This document shows positions 6,502 through 7,627 of a stretch of DNA of 7,627 bases, piece by piece (position 1 is the first letter of the stretch; the number at the start of each line of letters is the position of its first letter). Location of the stretch: contig JAHEKD010000107.1 in NCBI GenBank assembly GCA_024638545.1, forward strand, positions 1 through 7,627, in the 5' to 3' direction. This DNA is from Gammaproteobacteria bacterium. Lineage in GTDB: Bacteria > Pseudomonadota > Gammaproteobacteria > Arenicellales > JAHEKD01. The notes beneath the pieces are model-generated. The model ran no database searches, was not told the DNA's origin, and saw only the letters and a list, made by a program, of their open reading frames with translations. The translations under genes were made by a program, and so were the position numbers.

Positions 6502-7620
6502 TTAATCAAATTTGAACGGCAACTCCGTGCACTTAACCGCACATCGTTCGCCACTGACCTCAATTGTCAATCCATCGCCATCATTTTGCAGTACATGATC
6601 TATCGTATTGCTGTCAAGTTCTGCAAACGCCAGATAAGCACCATAACGTGGTGACACACAATCAGAGTAAATTTCACCAGCAGGTTTTTGATTTAAAAAT
6701 GCTGTTTTATTATCCGGCGTATCGTTAAGGCCGACCGCCATCAAGCCCATCAGTCTCGACGGAACACCTTCCGCGTCCTGTTTTCTCAAGGCTTCAATAC
6801 TTAAACTTTCAATGTCCTGGTCCAGATGGCAAAATTTTCTTAGCCCGCATTGTAGTGGCGTGTGCTGAAAATCCATGTCATTACCAAATGACAACAAGCC
6901 ACTTTCCATGCGTTCAATAATATTGGGACACCCTGGACCAACATTCAGATCCACGCCTTTTTCAAACAGTTCGTCCCATAGCTGGCAGCCTAAATAAGCA
7001 TCGTCAACGTAAATCTCAAAGCCGCCCTGTTTTGACCAACCGGATCTTGCGACGATGAAATTGTGGTCATTGTAAGCAAGCCGTTTGTAGCGAAAAAATC
7101 GAATCTCATCGACAATTTCACCAAAAACACGGTGCATTAATTCGTCAGATTTAGGCCCCTGGACTGCAACCGGCCACACATTCGGCTCGCTAATTACAAC
7201 GTCAAGCGCCATGCCTGTCGCAAGGCCTTTAGCCCATAACAGCACATCGGAATCGGATATACTGAGCCACCACGTGTCACTTTCAATGTGAATGGCTATC
7301 GGATCATTGACCATTTGCCCGTTTTGATCACAAAGCGGCACATAAAAACACTGGTCATCCTGTGCTTTACTGAGGTTTCTCGGTGTCATTAACTGCACCA
7401 GTTTAAAGGCATCCGGTCCTTTGATTTGAACCTGGCGTTCGCAGGATACGTCCCAAACCTGCACATGCTGACAAAGGTGCCAGTAATCAGCCTCAAAGGA
7501 TCTGAAGCAAGTTGCCAGCAGCATATTGTTATAAACCGTGTAGGCGCTTACGCCCAGGGCTTCCACGCGGGAAGTAAACGGCGTTTTTCGCGTACGCCTT
7601 GAAACTGAAAGTGTTGCCAA
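6502..7620 (-). CDS. dmdA: DMSP demethylase-like aminomethyltransferase (GcvT fold), 5' end at window edge
   Basis: A folate-dependent methyltransferase of the GcvT/DmdA superfamily, 372 residues as read here. DmdA transfers a methyl group from dimethylsulfoniopropionate to tetrahydrofolate and releases methylmercaptopropionate, in the cytoplasm. I recognise the DmdA signature from memory: SRR-x-R-x-TPFTSRVE near 7-20, AYTVYN (26-31), VQVWDVSCERQV (53-64), MVNDPI (103-108), AVQGPK (152-157), ARSGWSKQGGFEIY (191-204) and GCPNIIERMESGLLSFGND (230-248). True glycine-cleavage T proteins differ at these places. The C-terminal beta-barrel domain lies at about 285-367. The length fits the roughly 370 residues of known DmdA. 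The start is uncertain: TTG 7618-7620 gives the usual N-terminus, but the frame stays open to the window edge 7 bases away and no ribosome binding site can be judged. The next in-frame ATG (residue 33) would remove conserved sequence. The FadN-like gene follows after 22 bp. A related methyltransferase with another substrate remains possible. Confidence 0.82.
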   Translation of the reverse strand: MATLSVSRRTRKTPFTSRVEALGVSAYTVYNNMLLATCFRSFEADYWHLCQHVQVWDVSCERQVQIKGPDAFKLVQLMTPRNLSKAQDDQCFYVPLCDQNGQMVNDPIAIHIESDTWWLSISDSDVLLWAKGLATGMALDVVISEPNVWPVAVQGPKSDELMHRVFGEIVDEIRFFRYKRLAYNDHNFIVARSGWSKQGGFEIYVDDAYLGCQLWDELFEKGVDLNVGPGCPNIIERMESGLLSFGNDMDFQHTPLQCGLRKFCHLDQDIESLSIEALRKQDAEGVPSRLMGLMAVGLNDTPDNKTAFLNQKPAGEIYSDCVSPRYGAYLAFAELDSNTIDHVLQNDGDGLTIEVSGERCAVKCTELPFKFD

Positions 7621-7627
7621 TGCCTTG

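Overview
The window looks like a piece of a marine gammaproteobacterial chromosome. This rests on a 3' gene that reads as a dimethylsulfoniopropionate (DMSP) demethylase of the DmdA family, a FadN-type beta-oxidation enzyme, Sec and lipoprotein signals typical of Gram-negative bacteria, and moderate GC content. No database search was possible, so the taxonomic guess is an inference. I see no rRNA, tRNA, CRISPR array, transposase, phage gene or defence system.

Layout: positions 1-85 carry a nested set of palindromic repeats. Positions 86-1260 (minus strand) hold a likely two-gene unit: a CDGSH / divergent ferredoxin / CDGSH iron-sulfur protein, followed by a small lipoprotein with a C-terminal c-type haem motif that resembles cytochrome c'. 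Positions 1494-1745 (minus) encode a small, probably exported protein of unknown function that starts with TTG. Divergent from it, 1817-2824 (plus) is a broken PLP-dependent enzyme of the Cys/Met metabolism family. It has lost an internal block, which causes a frameshift, and its 3' end, which runs into the 3' end of a convergent lytic transglycosylase gene (2816-3880, minus). After a 256-bp gap, 4137-7620 (minus) carries a two-gene operon: DmdA-like protein first, then a bifunctional 3-hydroxyacyl-CoA dehydrogenase / enoyl-CoA hydratase 22 bp downstream.

Functional reading: the DmdA/FadN-like pair is the most informative part. DmdA moves a methyl group from DMSP to tetrahydrofolate and yields methylmercaptopropionate, whose CoA ester is later dehydrogenated and hydrated. 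A crotonase-containing partner directly behind dmdA could perform the hydration step or process acryloyl-CoA or propionate-type products; this is inference. The redox pair at the left end (CDGSH protein and cytochrome c'-like lipoprotein) may share regulation. The PLP pseudogene looks recently inactivated, because both remaining pieces keep long open frames and recognisable active-site motifs. I did not find convincing evidence of a wholly new system; the points worth checking are the gene pairings, the pseudogene junctions and the small repeats.
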